Shown: positions 12,983-24,178 of the stretch, in pieces
Layout of the letters: every line of letters begins with the position of its first letter
Numbering within the stretch: position 1 is the first letter of the stretch
NCBI RefSeq assembly: GCF_013410355.1
Contig: NZ_JACCFI010000001.1
Span: 372,001-436,000, forward strand
DNA from: Agromyces hippuratus
GTDB lineage: Bacteria; Actinomycetota; Actinomycetes; Actinomycetales; Microbacteriaceae
Direction of reading: 5' to 3'
Length of the DNA stretch: 64,000 nucleotides
The notes under the pieces: model-generated
Seen by the model: the letters and a program-made list of their open reading frames with translations, nothing else
Databases searched by the model: none
Told to the model about the DNA's origin: nothing
Program-made: the position numbers and the translations under genes

Positions 12983-13893
12983 GCGACGCACGGCGCTTCC
13001 TGGTGGTCTCGCACACCGGTCGGCGGTCCGCCCTCGAGGCGACGAGCGAGGTCTGCGCGCAGCTGCTCGCCGCCGGTGCGGTGCCGGTCATCGCGGCCGA
13101 ACACTGGGACGAGGTGCACGACTTCGTGCCCGAGCTCAACGGCTCGGTCGAGCGGTTCGAAGAGACCGACCCCAAGGGCATCGAACTCGTCATCGTGCTC
13201 GGCGGCGACGGCACGATCCTGCGGGCCGCCGAGATCATGCGCGACCACCCGGTGCCGCTGCTCGGCGTGAACCTCGGCCATGTCGGCTTCCTCGCCGAGA
13301 GCGAGCGCGACGACCTCGGCTACACGATCGGCCGCGCACTGGCGCGCGACTACACCGTCGAAGAGCGCATGACGCTCGCGGTGCGCGCGAAGGTGGGTGA
13401 GGGCGTCGTCTACGAGAGCTGGGCGCTCAACGAGGTCACCGTCGAGAAGGCCGAGCGCGAGCGCATGCTCGAGGTCGTCATCGAGGTCGACCGTCGGCCG
13501 CTCTCCTCCTTCGGCTGCGACGGTGTCGTGATGTCGACACCGACCGGGTCGACCGCGTACTCGTTCTCGGCCGGCGGCCCGATCGTCTGGCCGAGCCTCG
13601 AGGCCCTGCTGCTCGTGCCGCTCAGCGCGCACGCGCTCTTCGCCCGGCCGCTCGTCGTCGGCCCCGAGTCGTCGCTCGCGGTCGAGATCCTGCAGCGCAC
13701 CGAGGCATCCGCGGTCATCTGGTGCGACGGTCGCCGCACCTTCGATCTTCCGCCGGGCGCGCGCGTGATCGTGCGCAGGTCGCCCGTTCCGGTGCGCCTC
13801 GCGCGCCTGCACGAGGCGCCGTTCACCGATCGGCTCGTCAACAAGTTCCAGCTCCCGGTCACCGGGTGGAGGGGGCCGGTCGGGCGTGAATGA
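12979..13893 (+). CDS. nadK: NAD kinase
   Basis: 304 residues. The diagnostic GGDGT motif occurs in VIVLGGDGTILRAAE, followed by GVNLGHVGFLAE, the NE of WALNEVTVEK, and TPTGSTAYSFSAGGPIV. It phosphorylates NAD to NADP and so sets the NADPH pool. The GTG start is chosen because it overlaps the tlyA stop by 4 nt (GTGA) and gives the usual family N-terminus (MSDARRFLVVSHTGR). Same tlyA-nadK-recN order as in other actinobacteria. Confidence 0.96.
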   Translation: MSDARRFLVVSHTGRRSALEATSEVCAQLLAAGAVPVIAAEHWDEVHDFVPELNGSVERFEETDPKGIELVIVLGGDGTILRAAEIMRDHPVPLLGVNLGHVGFLAESERDDLGYTIGRALARDYTVEERMTLAVRAKVGEGVVYESWALNEVTVEKAERERMLEVVIEVDRRPLSSFGCDGVVMSTPTGSTAYSFSAGGPIVWPSLEALLLVPLSAHALFARPLVVGPESSLAVEILQRTEASAVIWCDGRRTFDLPPGARVIVRRSPVPVRLARLHEAPFTDRLVNKFQLPVTGWRGPVGRE

Positions 13894-13917
13894 GGTACAG
13901 AGTGATCGAGGTCTGCA

Positions 13918-15618
13918 GTGATTGAGGAGCTCGGCATCCGCGACCTCGGCGTCATCGCCGAGGCGACGCTTCCGCTCGGGGCCGGCTTCACGGCGGTGAC
14001 CGGCGAGACCGGCGCGGGCAAGACGATGGTGGTGACCGCGCTCGGGCTGCTGCTCGGCTCGCGATCCGATGCCGGCGCCGTGCGCGCCGGTGCGAAGCAG
14101 GCATGGGTCGAGGGTCGATGGCTCGTTCCCGACCACGGCGTCGTCGCCGAACGCGTTGCCGAGACCGGCGGCGAGATCGAAGCCGGTGAGCTGCTGCTCG
14201 GCCGGTCTGTCTCGGCCGAGGGGCGCAGCCGAGCGGTCGTCGGCGGCCGGAGCGCTCCGGTCGGGGTGCTCTCCGACCTCGGCGACGAACTCGTCGTCGT
14301 GCACGGCCAGGCCGACCAGCAGCGGCTCCGCTCGGCGGTCGCGCAACGCGAGGCGCTTGACCGCTTCGCCGGGCCGAAGCTGCAGTCCGTGCTCGACGAG
14401 TATCGCGCCGCGTTCAACGCCTGGCGAACGGATGCCGCGGAGCTCGAGCGACTGCGAGCCGACCACGAGTCGCGTCTGCGTGAAGCCGAAGAGCTGCGTG
14501 CCGCGCTCGACGAGGTCGAGGCCGCCGACCCGCAGCCCGGTGAAGACCTCGAACTGCAGGAGCTTGCCGACCGGCTCTCGAACCTCGAAGAGCTGCGGCT
14601 CGCCGCCGCGCAGGCCCGTGCGCTGATCTCTGCCGAAGATGTCGTCGACGACGTTCCCGACGCCGTCGCACTCGTCGACGGCGCACGCCGGCAGCTCGAG
14701 CGCGTCGCCGAACACGATGCCGCGCTGCAGCCGATCGGCGAGATGCTGACCAACGCGGGCTTCCTGCTCGCCGATGCCGCCGCCGAGCTGTCGGGATACC
14801 TCGCCGGCCTCGATGCAGACGGTGCACGCGAGCTCGAGATCGTGCAAGAACGCCGCGCCGTGCTCGGCGGCCTCGTGCGCCGTCACGGCGGAGGTCTCGA
14901 CGACGTGCTCGAGTTCCGCCGCAACGGCGGTCTCCGGCTCGTCGAGCTCGACAGCGACGACGAGCGAATCGAGGGGCTCGAGGCATCCGTCGCCTCGCTC
15001 GAGGCCGACGTCGATCGGCTCGCCGGTGCCCTCACCGAACTGCGAACCGATGCCGCGGGCCGTCTCGCGATTGCGGTGACCACCGAACTCGCGGCGCTCG
15101 CGATGCCCGACGCGCAGCTCGCGGTCGCGATCGAGCCGACGGTCGAAGCGACGACCCACGGCCGCGATGCCGTGTCGATCCTGCTGCGACCGCACCCCGG
15201 CGCCGAGCCGCGGCCGGTGTCGCGTGGCGCCTCGGGCGGCGAGCTGTCACGGGTGATGCTCGCGATCGAGGTCGTCATCGCGGGCAGCGACCCGGTGCCG
15301 ACGTTCGTGTTCGACGAGGTCGACGCCGGCGTCGGCGGCGCCGCCGCGATCGAGATCGGGCGACGACTCGCGCGCCTCGCCGAACGCTCGCAGGTCATCG
15401 TCGTGACCCACCTCGCACAGGTCGCCGCGTTCGCGACGAATCACCTGAGCGTGGTCAAGGGCACCGACGGGCAGGTCACCTCGTCGAGCGTGCGCCAGCT
15501 CGCCGGTGCCGAGCGAGAAGCCGAGATGGCGCGGCTGCTGTCGGGTCTGGCCGACTCGCAGAGCGGACTCGCGCACGCGAGGGAGTTGTTGGAGATCGCC
15601 GCCGACCGCGCGGCGTGA
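13918..15618 (+). CDS. recN: DNA repair protein RecN
   Basis: 566-residue SMC-like ATPase. Walker A GETGAGKT at residues 29-36 near the N-terminus, central coiled-coil stretches (about 155-230 and 330-375), ABC signature in RGASGGELSRVMLAIE, and Walker B TFVFDEVDAGVGG with VTHLAQVAAFA. RecN acts early in recombinational repair of double-strand breaks. GTG start 24 nt after nadK. The length is close to the family norm. Confidence 0.96.
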   Translation: MIEELGIRDLGVIAEATLPLGAGFTAVTGETGAGKTMVVTALGLLLGSRSDAGAVRAGAKQAWVEGRWLVPDHGVVAERVAETGGEIEAGELLLGRSVSAEGRSRAVVGGRSAPVGVLSDLGDELVVVHGQADQQRLRSAVAQREALDRFAGPKLQSVLDEYRAAFNAWRTDAAELERLRADHESRLREAEELRAALDEVEAADPQPGEDLELQELADRLSNLEELRLAAAQARALISAEDVVDDVPDAVALVDGARRQLERVAEHDAALQPIGEMLTNAGFLLADAAAELSGYLAGLDADGARELEIVQERRAVLGGLVRRHGGGLDDVLEFRRNGGLRLVELDSDDERIEGLEASVASLEADVDRLAGALTELRTDAAGRLAIAVTTELAALAMPDAQLAVAIEPTVEATTHGRDAVSILLRPHPGAEPRPVSRGASGGELSRVMLAIEVVIAGSDPVPTFVFDEVDAGVGGAAAIEIGRRLARLAERSQVIVVTHLAQVAAFATNHLSVVKGTDGQVTSSSVRQLAGAEREAEMARLLSGLADSQSGLAHARELLEIAADRAA

Positions 15619-15717
15619 CACGCGGTCGACGACCGTGAACGAACGGGATCGAGTGGATCCCGAGAAAAATGGGGGAGCGCGTGGGGCATGTCGGGTCGAA
15701 TGATCAGGAACGTGGGT

Positions 15718-15723
15718 TAGGCT
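15718..15723 (+). promoter_or_regulatory. Candidate -10 for leaderless pyrG
   Basis: TAGGCT at 15718-15723 matches TANNNT and lies 8 nt before GTG 15732, so the transcript would start at or next to the start codon. No Shine-Dalgarno precedes that GTG. It lies in the 110-bp gap after recN. Confidence 0.45.
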
Positions 15724-15731
15724 ATAAGCCC

Positions 15732-17421
<1,690 letters not shown>

Positions 17422-17429
<8 letters not shown>

Positions 17430-18096
17430 AACCCACGACGCGGGCATCGGCGGGCGGCGCGAGCCGCTCGCCGATGAACGGGTCGAGGTGCCCGTCGTCT
17501 CGAGCGATCGGGTCTTCGAGGGTCGCGTGTGGGACGTCCGGCGCGATGCCTTCGAGTTCGGCGGCGAGACCATCGTGCGCGAGTACATGGACCACACGGG
17601 TGCCGTCGGCGTGCTCGCCCTCGACGACGAGGATCGGGTACTGCTGATCAAGCAGTACCGCCACCCTGTGCGCATGCGCGACTGGGAGATCCCCGCCGGG
17701 CTCCTCGACATCGACGGCGAGCCGCCCCTGGCTGCTGCGAAGCGGGAGCTCGCCGAAGAGGCCGACCTCGAGGCATCCGATTGGGCGGTGCTCAGCGACT
17801 TCGCGACGTCGCCCGGCGGCAGCGACGAGCTGATCCGGGTGTACCTGGCGCGCGGGCTGTCGGCCACATCCGAGGCGTTCGCCCGAGAGGGCGAGGAGGC
17901 CGACATGGAGACCCGGTGGGTGCCGCTCGACGAGTGCGTCGACGCGGTGCTCGACCGACGCGTCCACAATGCCCCGCTGGCGGTCGCGGTGCTCGCGGCC
18001 GCAACGGCACGCGCACGCGGTTGGTCGACCCTCGGTGCGGCGGATGCCCCGTGGCCCGGGCAGTCCATCGGTCGCACGGAGCCTCCGCGACGATGA
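17422..18096 (+). CDS. NUDIX hydrolase, probable ADP-ribose pyrophosphatase
   Basis: 224 residues. The Nudix box is seen as AGLLDIDGEPP then AAAKRELAEEADLE (REXXEE core). The IPAG preceding the box and the surrounding sequence resemble ADP-ribose pyrophosphatases and mycobacterial Rv1700, which sits at the same place after pyrG. The role would be hydrolysis of ADP-ribose or related nucleoside diphosphate sugars. ATG 17422 overlaps pyrG, and its stop overlaps xerD by 4 nt. Confidence 0.88.
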
Positions 18097-18995
18097 ACCG
18101 AACCCCCGTCGACGACTACCTGCGGCATCTCGCCGTGGAGCGGGGGCTCGCTCAGAACACGATCTCGTCGTATCGGCGCGACCTCGCGATCTACGCCGAC
18201 TGGCTCGCGTCACGCGGCATCGCCGGACCGTCGGCGGCGACCGAGCAGGACCTCGGCGACTTCGTGCGGTTCCTCGGCGCCGACCGGGTGCCGCCGCTCG
18301 CGACCTCGTCGATCGCTCGAGTGCTGTCTGCCGTTCGCGGCCTGCACCGCTTCCTCGCCGAGGAGGGGCTGGTGGCGGCTGACGTCTCGCGTGAGCTGCG
18401 CCCGCCGAAGCTGCCGATGCGGCTGCCGAAGGCGATCCCGGTCGACGACGTCGAGGCGCTCATCGCGGCGGCCGGCGGCGACGAGCCGACCGACCTCCGC
18501 GACACCGCCCTGCTCGAGGTGCTCTACGCGACCGGCGCGCGCGTCTCCGAGGCCGTGTCGCTGAACGTCGACGACCTCGTCGACCAGGAGGTCGTGCGAC
18601 TCTTCGGCAAGGGCGGCAAGCAGCGTATCGTGCCGCTCGGCAGCTACGCCCGGCGGGCGGTCGACGCCTACCTCGTGCGTGCCCGCCCGTTGCTCTCGGC
18701 ACGCGGCATGGCGACGCCCGCCCTCTTCCTCGGCGTGCGCGGCAAGCGGCTGTCTCGGCAGGCCGCCTGGGAGGCGATCCGCGACGCCGCCGAGACGGCG
18801 GGGCTCGCGACATCCGTCTCGCCGCACACCCTGCGGCACTCGTTCGCGACCCATCTGCTCGAAGGCGGCGCCGACGTGCGCGTCGTGCAGGAGCTCCTCG
18901 GTCACTCCTCGGTCGCCACCACGCAGATCTACACGCTCGTCACAGCGGACACACTCCGGGAGATGTACACCGCGGCCCACCCGCGTGCTCGCTAG
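18093..18995 (+). CDS. xerD: Tyrosine recombinase XerD
   Basis: 300 residues, the usual length for XerC/D. N-terminal SAM-like core-binding domain (about 5-95) and C-terminal catalytic domain with the full set of active residues: Arg150 (TGARVSE), Lys174 region (GKGGKQR), His245-x-x-Arg248 (HTLRHSF), His271 and Tyr280 (IYTLV). It resolves chromosome dimers at dif with its partner. Start overlaps the NUDIX gene (ATGA). Position before parA-scpAB supports a housekeeping XerD rather than a phage integrase. Confidence 0.95.
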   Translation: MNRTPVDDYLRHLAVERGLAQNTISSYRRDLAIYADWLASRGIAGPSAATEQDLGDFVRFLGADRVPPLATSSIARVLSAVRGLHRFLAEEGLVAADVSRELRPPKLPMRLPKAIPVDDVEALIAAAGGDEPTDLRDTALLEVLYATGARVSEAVSLNVDDLVDQEVVRLFGKGGKQRIVPLGSYARRAVDAYLVRARPLLSARGMATPALFLGVRGKRLSRQAAWEAIRDAAETAGLATSVSPHTLRHSFATHLLEGGADVRVVQELLGHSSVATTQIYTLVTADTLREMYTAAHPRAR

Positions 18996-19038
18996 AATCG
19001 ACCAAGCACCCGCCCGGCCTCAGGAGAGAAGACGACAC

Positions 19039-19923
19039 GTGACGCACCAGACGAACCACTCAGCGGACGGAATCGCAACTCCGCCAGAGCTCGGTCCCAC
19101 TGGTCGCCCCTCACGCGAGTTCCCCGAGCCCGCGCCGCTCACCGCGCACGGCCCGGCACGCATCATCGCCCTCTGCAACCAGAAGGGCGGCGTCGGCAAG
19201 ACGACCACCACGATCAACCTCGGGGCGACGCTCGCCGAGTACGGCCGCCGGGTGCTCGCGATCGACTTCGACCCGCAGGGCGCGCTCTCGGCGGGGCTCG
19301 GCGTGCCGACGCACGACGTGCCGACGATCTACGACCTGCTGCTCTCGCGCACGCTCGACCCGTCCGACGTGATCCAGAAGACGAGCGTCGACGGCCTCGA
19401 CGTGATCCCCGCGAACATCGACCTCTCGGCCGCCGAGGTGCACCTCGTCACGGAGGTCGCCCGTGAGCAGATCCTCGCGAGCGTGCTGCGCCGCGTCTCG
19501 GCCGACTACGACGTGATCCTCATCGACTGCCAGCCGTCGCTGGGCCTGCTCACGGTGAACGCGCTGACGGCCAGCCACGGCGTTGTCATCCCGCTCGAGT
19601 GCGAGTACTTCGCCCTGCGCGGCGTGGCCCTCCTCATCGAGACGATCGACAAGGTGCGCGACCGGCTGAACCCCGCGATCAAGCTTGACGGCATCCTCGC
19701 GACGATGTACGACTCCCGCACCCTGCACTCCCGCGAGGTGCTCGAACGCGTCGTCGACGCCTTCGGTGACGAGGTGCTCGAGACGGTCATCACCCGCACC
19801 GTGAAGTTCCCCGACGCGAGCGTCGCCGGCACTCCCATCACCGAGTTCGCACCCGAGCACCAGGCGTCGCGGGCGTACCGCCAGCTCGCCAGGGAGCTGG
19901 TCTTCCGTGGCGCGGTCGCCTGA
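19039..19923 (+). CDS. parA: ParA/Soj-family ATPase
   Basis: 294 residues. Deviant Walker A KGGVGKTTTTINLG at about residues 49-62, DFDPQG (switch), and IDCQPSLGLLTVNAL (Walker B). An unstructured N-terminus of about 40 residues precedes it. A clear Shine-Dalgarno AGGAGAGAAG precedes GTG 19039. No parB gene follows; the next genes are scpA and scpB, as in mycobacteria (Rv1708-Rv1710), so this is the condensin-linked ParA paralogue rather than the oriC parAB pair. Confidence 0.93.
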   Translation: MTHQTNHSADGIATPPELGPTGRPSREFPEPAPLTAHGPARIIALCNQKGGVGKTTTTINLGATLAEYGRRVLAIDFDPQGALSAGLGVPTHDVPTIYDLLLSRTLDPSDVIQKTSVDGLDVIPANIDLSAAEVHLVTEVAREQILASVLRRVSADYDVILIDCQPSLGLLTVNALTASHGVVIPLECEYFALRGVALLIETIDKVRDRLNPAIKLDGILATMYDSRTLHSREVLERVVDAFGDEVLETVITRTVKFPDASVAGTPITEFAPEHQASRAYRQLARELVFRGAVA

Positions 19924-20848
19924 GGCGGCTTCGGCCCCCGAACAGCACGCGCACGACGCGACGGTGTCGGCCGAAGACCATCACGCGCACGCGCGGTCGG
20001 ATGATTCGGCGACGACGGTGTCGGCCGAAGAGGTCCACGCGCACGCGGATGCCCCCGCGGCCGACGAGGGCGGCTTCCGCGTCGCCCTCACGAACTTCGA
20101 GGGCCCGTTCGACCTGCTGCTCTCGCTGATCACGAAGCACGAGCTCGACATCACCGAGGTCTCGCTGTCGGCCGTGACCGATGAGTTCATCTCCTACCTT
20201 CGCGGGCTCGACTCCGAAGAGGAGCTCGATCGCGCCTCGGAGTTCCTCGTCGTCGCGGCGACGCTGCTCGACCTGAAGGTCGCCGGTCTCCTCCCGCAGG
20301 GCGAGCTCGTCGACGCCGAAGACGTCGCCCTGCTCGAGGCCCGCGACCTGCTCTTCGCGCGCCTGCTGCAGTACCGCGCCTTCAAGGAGGCGGCGCGCTG
20401 GTTCTCGGCCAACATGGAACGCGAATCACTGCGGCATGCCCGCAACGTGCGCCTCGAGGAGAAGTTCCGCCGGCGCGCGCCCGAGCTCGTCTGGACCCTG
20501 TCTGCAGAGGACTTCGCCGCACTCGCGACACTGGCGCTGACGCCGCGCGAGATCCCGGTCGTCGGCCTCGACCACCTGCACGCACCGCTCGTCTCGATCC
20601 GTGAGCAGGCGGCGCACGTCGTCGCCGTGCTCCGCCGCGGCGATCCCGTGACCTTCCGCCAGCTCATCGCCGGCGTCGGCCAGTCGGGCGTCGTCGTCGC
20701 ACGATTCCTCGCCGTGCTCGAGCTCTATCGCCATGCCGCGATCGGCTTCGAGCAGCTCGAGCCGCTCGGCGAGCTGACGCTGCGCTGGTCGGCCGAGAAC
20801 TGGTCGGACGAGAACCTCGAGAGCCTGGGGGCTGACTATGACGAATGA
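19907..20848 (+). CDS. scpA: Segregation and condensation protein A
   Basis: 313 residues. The kleisin N-terminal signature is clear: VALTNFEGPFDLLLSLITKHELDITEVSL, followed by the middle region and a C-terminal winged helix. ScpA bridges SMC heads with ScpB in chromosome condensation. Unusual is the His/Ala/Asp-rich N-terminal extension of about 60 residues with an internal duplication. GTG 19907 overlaps the parA stop by 17 nt. Starts further in would remove part of the extension, so the exact N-terminus is uncertain. Confidence 0.92.
   Translation: MARSPEAASAPEQHAHDATVSAEDHHAHARSDDSATTVSAEEVHAHADAPAADEGGFRVALTNFEGPFDLLLSLITKHELDITEVSLSAVTDEFISYLRGLDSEEELDRASEFLVVAATLLDLKVAGLLPQGELVDAEDVALLEARDLLFARLLQYRAFKEAARWFSANMERESLRHARNVRLEEKFRRRAPELVWTLSAEDFAALATLALTPREIPVVGLDHLHAPLVSIREQAAHVVAVLRRGDPVTFRQLIAGVGQSGVVVARFLAVLELYRHAAIGFEQLEPLGELTLRWSAENWSDENLESLGADYDE
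19961..20047 (+). repeat. 33-nt direct repeat in the scpA N-terminus
   Basis: Copies at 19961-19993 and 20015-20047 (54-nt offset, in frame) begin ACGGTGTCGGCCGAAGA and end CACGCGCACGCG, and differ only in the four bases between. They encode TVSAED/E-x-HAHA twice and give the histidine-rich extension. Confidence 0.85.
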
Positions 20849-21578
20849 GACGGATGTCGCGGCGACGGACGTGCCCGACGAGCAGGTCGTCGACGCGGTG
20901 AACGAGCCCGACACGGCGAACGAGTCGGAGCCCGGCGGCCCCGAGCTCTCGATCGTGACCCCGCTCGACGTGCCCGGCCAGCCCCGACTCGACCTCGACC
21001 GCGCGCTCGAGGCGATCCTCTTCATCGCCGACGAGCCGCAGAGCGTCGTGTCCCTCGCGGCAGCCGTCGCTCGCCCCGTCGCCGAGGTTCGCGCCGCGAT
21101 CGCGCGGCTCCGGGCCGACTACGACGGCGCCGGTGCGTCGGGCGAGCCGCGAACGGATGTCGCGGGGGAGCCCGAGCCGCGAAGCATCCGTCGAGGGTTC
21201 GAACTCCGCGAGGTCGGCGGAGGCTGGCGCTTCTACGTGCGTGCCGAGTACGACACCCTCGTGGCCGACTTCGTGCTCACCCAGTCGTCGACCAGGCTCT
21301 CGCAGGCGGCGCTCGAGACGCTCTCGGTGATCGCCTACAAGCAGCCCATCTCGCGCTCGCAGGTCGCATCGATCCGCGCGGTGAACGTCGACTCGGTCGT
21401 GCGCACGCTGCTCGGGCGCGGCCTCGTCACCGAGGTCGACACCGACCCCGAGACCGGCGCGATCCTCTACGGCACGACCGAGCTGCTGCTCACCAACCTC
21501 GGCATCAACTCGCTCGACGAGCTGCCCCACATCTCGCCGTTGCTCGACGACGGCCAGGAAGGATTCGATTTTGACTGA
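20838..21578 (+). CDS. scpB: Segregation and condensation protein B
   Basis: 246 residues. Two winged-helix domains: ALEAILFIADEPQSVVSLA begins the first, and LSQAALETLSVIAYKQPISRSQVASIRAVNVDSVVRTLLGRGLV is the diagnostic second one. The family partner of ScpA in the SMC complex. An acidic N-terminal extension of about 45 residues and a linker with insert (SGEPRTDVAGEPEPR) are variable parts. ATG overlaps scpA by 11 nt. Confidence 0.95.
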   Translation: MTNETDVAATDVPDEQVVDAVNEPDTANESEPGGPELSIVTPLDVPGQPRLDLDRALEAILFIADEPQSVVSLAAAVARPVAEVRAAIARLRADYDGAGASGEPRTDVAGEPEPRSIRRGFELREVGGGWRFYVRAEYDTLVADFVLTQSSTRLSQAALETLSVIAYKQPISRSQVASIRAVNVDSVVRTLLGRGLVTEVDTDPETGAILYGTTELLLTNLGINSLDELPHISPLLDDGQEGFDFD

Positions 21579-22368
21579 CGCAACCGGCTGGGGCGGCGAA
21601 CCCGCCCCTGAGGGCGTACGACTGCAGAAGGTGCTCGCCGCCGCGGGCGTCGCGAGCCGGCGGGTCTCCGAGCAGTACATCGCCGAGGGCCGCGTCGAGG
21701 TGAACGGCGAGATCGTCACCGAGCTCGGCCGTCGCATCGACCCCGAGACCGACCTCGTCGCCGTCGACGGCGTCGCCGTGCAGCTCGACCCCGCGAAGCG
21801 CTACTACATGCTGAACAAGCCGCGCGGCGTCGTCTCGTCGATGCGCGACGAACAGGGCCGCCCCGACCTCACCCGCTTCACCGACGACCTGGAAGAACGG
21901 GTGTTCAACGTCGGCCGCCTCGACGCCGAGACGAGCGGCCTGCTGCTGCTCACGAACGACGGCGACCTCGCCCACGTGCTCGCGCACCCGTCGTTCGGCG
22001 TCTCGAAGACGTACATCGCGAAGGTCACCGGTCGTGTCACGCCGCAGGTCATCCAGCAGCTGAAGAACGGCATCGAGCTCGACGACGGCCCCATCAAGGC
22101 CGACAAGGCGCGCATCCTGCAGCAGCAGGGCGACGACCGGCACTCGATGGTCGAGCTCACGCTCCACTCGGGCCGTAACCGCATCGTGCGCCGCATGCTC
22201 GATGCCGTGGGGCATCCGGTCGTCGACCTCGTGCGTCGCAGCTTCGGCCCGCTGAACCTCGGCACCCTCCGCTCGGGTCAGATGCGCGAGTTGACTAAAG
22301 TGGAGCGGGGCCAGCTGCTCACCATCTCCCGCGCCGCGGACGCTGGCCGGGAGGGAAACGAGTCGTGA
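21571..22368 (+). CDS. rluB: RsuA/RluB-family rRNA pseudouridine synthase
   Basis: 265 residues. S4 domain (about 13-70, RLQKVLAAAGVASRRVSEQYI) and catalytic domain with the aspartate motif GRLDAETSGLLLLTNDGDL and the C-terminal GRNRIVRRML. RluB modifies U2605 of 23S rRNA; RsuA, RluE and RluF are relatives, so the target is by analogy and gene order (after scpB, as in most Gram-positives). TTG start, overlapping scpB by 8 nt. Confidence 0.92.
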   Translation: MTDATGWGGEPAPEGVRLQKVLAAAGVASRRVSEQYIAEGRVEVNGEIVTELGRRIDPETDLVAVDGVAVQLDPAKRYYMLNKPRGVVSSMRDEQGRPDLTRFTDDLEERVFNVGRLDAETSGLLLLTNDGDLAHVLAHPSFGVSKTYIAKVTGRVTPQVIQQLKNGIELDDGPIKADKARILQQQGDDRHSMVELTLHSGRNRIVRRMLDAVGHPVVDLVRRSFGPLNLGTLRSGQMRELTKVERGQLLTISRAADAGREGNES

Positions 22369-23447
22369 CCGAATCACGTCTGACCGGCCCCGTTCGCGTG
22401 GTCGGTGTGGGCCTGCTCGGCGCGAGCATCGGGCTCGGGCTGCGCGCCAAGGGCGTCGAGGTGATCCTCGCCGATGCCTCGCCGACGCACCTCGCGATCG
22501 CGGTCGACTACGGCGCCGGCCGAGCCGCCGCCGCGGGCGACCGCCCGCAGCTCGTCGTCGTGTGCGTGCCGCCCGATGTCACCGCCGACGTCGTGGCGGC
22601 CGAGCTCGAGGCATACCCCGAGGCCATCGTCACGGATGTCGCGAGCGTGAAGCTCGCCGTCTACGAGAACCTGAAGGCGCGTGGCGCCGACCTCTCGCGC
22701 TACATCGGCACCCACCCCATGGCCGGGCGCGAACGCGGTGGTCCCATGTCGGGCCGCGCCGACCTCTTCGTCGGTCGCCCGTGGGTCGTGGCCGCCCACG
22801 GCGGTATCTCGTACCAGGACGGCTCGGCGATCGACGACCTCATCCTCGACCTCGGTGCCACGCTCGTCGAGCTCACGCCCGAGCAGCACGACGCCGCCGT
22901 CGCTCTCGTCTCGCACGTGCCGCAGGTCGTCTCGAGCCTCATGGCGCGTCGCCTCATCGACGCCCCGCACGCCTCGGTCAACCTGGCCGGGCAGGGCGTT
23001 CGCGACGTCACACGGGTTGCGGCGAGCGACCCCGAACTCTGGGTGCAGATCCTCGGGCAGAACTCCGCGCCGGTCGCCGAGATCCTCCGCGGCTACCGCG
23101 ACGACCTCGACCGCTTCATCGACGCGCTCGACAACATGGATGCCCCGGGCGCCCGTCGTCGCATCGCCGAAGAGCTCTTCGGCGGCAACACCGGCGTCGA
23201 ACGGCTGCCCGGCAAGCACGGCGTCGACCGTCGCTACTCGAGCCTCATCGTCATGATCGACGACCGGCCCGGCCAGCTCGCCCGGCTCTTCAACGACGTC
23301 GGCGAGGCCGGCGCCAACATCGAAGACCTGCGGCTCGAGCACTCGCCGGGCGCGCAGATCGGCCTCGCCGAGATCTCGGTGCTCCCCGAGGTGCAGCAGC
23401 ATCTCACCGATGAGCTGGCCGCACGCGGCTGGCGGATTGCAGGTTGA
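22365..23447 (+). CDS. tyrA: Prephenate dehydrogenase
   Basis: 360 residues. N-terminal Rossmann domain with VRVVGVGLLGASIGLGLRAKG, THPMAGRERGG (substrate-binding region), and AASDPELWVQILGQN. A C-terminal ACT domain (about 290-360, YSSLIVMIDDRPGQLARLF) suggests allosteric control, probably by tyrosine. It oxidises prephenate to 4-hydroxyphenylpyruvate. GTG start with GTGA overlap. Its placement between rluB and cmk is common in Microbacteriaceae and is an addition relative to the mycobacterial order. Confidence 0.93.
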   Translation: MTESRLTGPVRVVGVGLLGASIGLGLRAKGVEVILADASPTHLAIAVDYGAGRAAAAGDRPQLVVVCVPPDVTADVVAAELEAYPEAIVTDVASVKLAVYENLKARGADLSRYIGTHPMAGRERGGPMSGRADLFVGRPWVVAAHGGISYQDGSAIDDLILDLGATLVELTPEQHDAAVALVSHVPQVVSSLMARRLIDAPHASVNLAGQGVRDVTRVAASDPELWVQILGQNSAPVAEILRGYRDDLDRFIDALDNMDAPGARRRIAEELFGGNTGVERLPGKHGVDRRYSSLIVMIDDRPGQLARLFNDVGEAGANIEDLRLEHSPGAQIGLAEISVLPEVQQHLTDELAARGWRIAG

Positions 23448-24178
23448 ACGTGTCACTCGTCATCCCGTTCGTCGTGGCCGTCGACGGTCCGGCAGGTAGC
23501 GGCAAGTCGAGCGTCTCGAAAGAGGTCGCACGCCGGCTCGACTTCGGCTTCCTCGACACGGGCGCCGCGTATCGTGCGCTGGCGTGGCACGCCGAGGCGT
23601 CCGGCGTCGACACCGACGACGCGGCATCCGTGGTCTCGTGCCTCGACTCCTTCGATTACCGCATCGGCACCGACCCGACCGGCTACGCCGTGCACGTCGG
23701 CGAGGTCGACGTGACCGAGGCGATCCGCGACCCGCAGATCTCCGCCGTCGTGAGCGCCGTCGCCCGGGTGCCCGAGGTGCGACGTCACCTCATCGAGCTG
23801 TTCCGGTCGATCATGGCCGCCGTCGATGCGCCCGGCATCATCGTCGAGGGCCGCGACATCACGACCGTCGTGGCGCCCGATGCCCCCGTTCGCATACTCC
23901 TCACAGCATCCGAAGCGGTTAGAATGAGCAGGCGCTCCGCCGAGCTGACCGGATCGTCGGTCGAAGCTGTGGGGGAGCAGCTGCGGAAGCGCGACGCGGC
24001 GGACTCCAAGGTCGTGGACTTCATGACCGCGGCAGACGGCGTCACCACCGTCGATTCCACGGAACTCGACTTCGACCAGACGGTCGATGCGGTGATCGGC
24101 GTGATCCGCGCAGCGCAACTTGCGCTCGCCCAGCGGCACGATGCCAGGGGCGCACAGATTTCAGAGGAGACACCATGA
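23444..24178 (+). CDS. cmk: Cytidylate kinase
   Basis: 244 residues. P-loop GPAGSGKSS at about 15-23, FLDTGAAYRA, and VEGRDITTVVAPDA typical of bacterial CMP kinases. It phosphorylates CMP/dCMP. The TTG at 23444 overlaps the tyrA stop by 4 nt; GTG 23450 two codons later is an alternative. The stop overlaps der (ATGA), so cmk and der are coupled as in many bacteria. Confidence 0.94.
   Translation: MNVSLVIPFVVAVDGPAGSGKSSVSKEVARRLDFGFLDTGAAYRALAWHAEASGVDTDDAASVVSCLDSFDYRIGTDPTGYAVHVGEVDVTEAIRDPQISAVVSAVARVPEVRRHLIELFRSIMAAVDAPGIIVEGRDITTVVAPDAPVRILLTASEAVRMSRRSAELTGSSVEAVGEQLRKRDAADSKVVDFMTAADGVTTVDSTELDFDQTVDAVIGVIRAAQLALAQRHDARGAQISEETP

Noticed and set aside
18093..18995. XerD-like recombinase as a phage or island integrase
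   Set aside because: Its place between the NUDIX gene and parA-scpAB, normal length and GC fit the housekeeping XerD.
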